From Insulibacter thermoxylanivorax (GTDB lineage Bacteria; Bacillota; Bacilli; Paenibacillales; DA-C8): DNA of 64,000 nt. The position numbers were made by a program, and so were the translations under genes. The stretch lies in contig NZ_BMAQ01000006.1 of the NCBI RefSeq assembly GCF_015472005.1, forward strand, positions 1 through 64,000, read 5' to 3'. The notes beneath the pieces were generated by a model that was given only the letters and a program-made list of their open reading frames with translations, searched no databases and was not told the origin of the DNA. This document shows positions 62,742-64,000 of the stretch, piece by piece (the first letter of the stretch is position 1; the number at the start of each line of letters is the position of its first letter).

Positions 62742-62787
62742 ATTCCAGCGCCCGATTAATCGAAATATTTTGACACTTTGTTGGTTT

Positions 62788-63591
62788 TCAGTATGATTCG
62801 AACATCAGTTCATCCTCATACTGGCGAATGAGCTTGATCGCCTGCGCTTTGCCCGATGCCTCGTCAATTTCTATATATACACCATGGAACTGCCACTTTC
62901 CTTCATCCACCGTAAAACGTACGGGCAGCTGCGTAAGAAATTTCTGCAGAATGGGCTGTTTCTGCATGCCCAAGATTCCCTCATAGGAACCAACCATCCC
63001 GACATCGGTCACATAGGCGGTACCATTCGGAAGAATGCGTTCATCATGGGTCTGCACATGGGTATGGGTGCCCAGCACAACGGATACACGGCCGTCCAGA
63101 TACCAGCCAAGTGCGATTTTCTCAGAGGTCGCTTCCGCATGGAAATCCACCAGGATGCACTTGTGCTTCTTCTTAATCTCTTCTTCCAGCAAAAGATCCA
63201 TCAAGCGGAACGGGTCCTCCAAAGGCGGCAGATAGGTGCGGCCCTGCAGATTGACGATCACGAGTTCCTTGCCGTTGGCGCTGATGACTGTATATCCTCT
63301 TCCCGGTGTGCCCTTGGGATAATTCGCGGGTCTTATGATCCGCGGCTCCTCATCGATAAAGTCGAAGATCTCTCTTTGATCCCATGCGTGATTGCCCAGG
63401 GTCAAACCGTGTATGCCTGCCTCGAACAATTCATGGGCGACCGCCTGCGTCAACCCTCGGCCCCCGGCTGCATTCTCGCCGTTAGCGATAATGATATCCG
63501 GATTATACTTCTGTTTCAACAGGGGCAGGTATTGTTTAACGGCTCTGCGTCCTGATCTACCGACGATATCTCCAATAAACAGAACTTTGAT
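62788..63591 (-). CDS. ymdB: YmdB metallophosphoesterase (2',3'-cyclic phosphodiesterase)
   Basis: A 267-residue calcineurin-like phosphodiesterase. Metal motifs GDIVG (residues 7-11), IANGENAAGG, GNHAWDQRE, DFHAEATSEK and GTHTHVQT are intact. The first ATG (63519) would remove 24 conserved residues including the GDIVG metal ligand. The frame upstream runs KVLFIGDIVGRSGR, and the only well-placed codon is an ATC at 63591, 7 bases after AGGAGG; an in-frame stop lies 4 codons further up. So an ATC start (or an ACG just before) is proposed. Confidence 0.88.
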   Translation of the reverse strand: MKVLFIGDIVGRSGRRAVKQYLPLLKQKYNPDIIIANGENAAGGRGLTQAVAHELFEAGIHGLTLGNHAWDQREIFDFIDEEPRIIRPANYPKGTPGRGYTVISANGKELVIVNLQGRTYLPPLEDPFRLMDLLLEEEIKKKHKCILVDFHAEATSEKIALGWYLDGRVSVVLGTHTHVQTHDERILPNGTAYVTDVGMVGSYEGILGMQKQPILQKFLTQLPVRFTVDEGKWQFHGVYIEIDEASGKAQAIKLIRQYEDELMFESY

Positions 63592-63618
63592 CGTACTTCC
63601 TCCTATCTATTCTACGAG

Positions 63619-63646
63619 AAGAAAAGTGGCCGAATCAGCCACTTTC
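63619..63646 (-). terminator. Terminator between rny and ymdB
   Basis: AAAGTGGC and GCCACTTT form an 8-base stem with a 7-base loop and TTTTCTTC on the minus strand. It sits between rny and ymdB, so ymdB has either an own promoter or receives readthrough. Confidence 0.75.
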
Positions 63647-63652
63647 CCCCAA

Positions 63653-64000
63653 TTACTTAGCGTATTCAACTGCTCTTGTCTCGCGGATCACCGTAACCTT
63701 AATATGTCCAGGATAATCGAGTTCGCTCTCGATCTTCTTGGAGATCTCACGCGCAAGACGGACGCTTTCCGCATCATCGATGCGGTCAGGATACACCATA
63801 ACGCGAACTTCCCGACCGGCTTGGATCGCGAAGGATTTCTCGACGCCTTCGAAGGAGTCGCAGATCTCTTCGAGCTTCTCCAAGCGTCTGATGTAAGTTT
63901 CCAGCGTCTCCCGTCTTGCTCCGGGGCGAGCCGCAGACAGAGCGTCAGCTGCTCCTACCAGCGTAGCGATCACGGATGTTGGTTCCGTGTCCCCGTGGTG
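63653..64000 (-). CDS. rny: Ribonuclease Y, C-terminal part (cut by window edge)
   Basis: The last ~115 residues of RNase Y, an endonuclease that initiates mRNA decay. The frame enters the window with [20 protein letters not shown], the HD-domain end, and continues [20 protein letters not shown] to the terminal [24 protein letters not shown]. The N-terminal membrane anchor, coiled coil and KH domain lie beyond the right edge. The order rny-ymdB-spoVS matches Bacillus. Confidence 0.92.
   Translation of the reverse strand, partial: HHGDTEPTSVIATLVGAADALSAARPGARRETLETYIRRLEKLEEICDSFEGVEKSFAIQAGREVRVMVYPDRIDDAESVRLAREISKKIESELDYPGHIKVTVIRETRAVEYAK

Noticed and set aside
1..64000. CRISPR array, rRNA, insertion sequence, prophage, toxin-antitoxin or defence island
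   Set aside because: No regular repeat-spacer arrangement, transposase, integrase or phage structural gene was seen; the only repeats are degenerate AT-rich units.

Overview
The window looks like the chromosome of an endospore-forming Bacillota of the Paenibacillaceae. The evidence is spore genes (spoVS, a ger tricistron, SleB- and SleL-type cortex hydrolases), bacillithiol genes (bshB2, yojF), strong AGGAGG-type ribosome sites, sigma-A, sigma-H and possible sigma-G promoters, and the rny-ymdB-spoVS-miaB-ymcA block. I see no phage, insertion sequence, CRISPR array or rRNA; the single RNA gene is tRNA-Asp(GTC).

Layout. 0.1-5.7 kb: small housekeeping genes (WYL regulator, DUF456, CYTH, SDR, two GNATs, DUF4180). 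5.7-8.8 kb: NAD salvage operon nrtR-pncA-pncB with a promoter-overlapping palindrome. 8.9-10.4 kb: mhqO-mhqD quinone/electrophile pair. 10.9-21.2 kb: one long, tightly coupled operon with a complete oligopeptide ABC importer plus an SDR, a polysaccharide deacetylase and two peptidases (S9 and M20). 21.6-25.6 kb: UbiB-like kinase with a phasin-like partner, thioredoxin, 2Fe-2S ferredoxin, Crp/Fnr regulator. 25.6-33.1 kb: Gfo/Idh oxidoreductase, a sugar ABC importer with a DUF1861 beta-propeller protein, and a divergent LacI regulator with three TGTAACGTTACA-like sites between them. 33.2-36.8 kb: RibD/DHFR-like reductase, an MBOAT/SGNH O-acyl transfer pair, then gene remnants. 36.8-40.0 kb: FosB-like VOC protein, rpiA, FMN reductase, CDGSH protein, seven-iron ferredoxin. 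40.2-45.2 kb: germination receptor operon in B-A-C order and a SleB-type hydrolase. 45.4-51.1 kb: decayed glycosyltransferase, bshB2, an AT-rich repeat array, yojF, PatB-type C-S lyase, HesB-like protein, SleL, tRNA-Asp. 51.2-55.6 kb: EcsC protein and an FtsEX-like operon whose downstream genes encode a secreted coiled-coil protein and an SLH-domain membrane protein. 55.7-64.0 kb: ymcA, miaB, pduL, korBA, membrane dipeptidase, spoVS, ymdB and the 3' end of rny.

The most unusual items are the FtsEX-like locus with its non-enzymatic secreted partner, the peptide importer/peptidase/deacetylase operon, the MBOAT-SGNH pair, and two genes (ymdB and the SleB-type hydrolase) whose only well-placed start codons are ATC and ATT. 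Several loci are decaying: a frameshifted glycosyltransferase, a 5'-truncated GNAT, and other short remnants. All functional names rest on motif and family recognition by eye; no database search was run.
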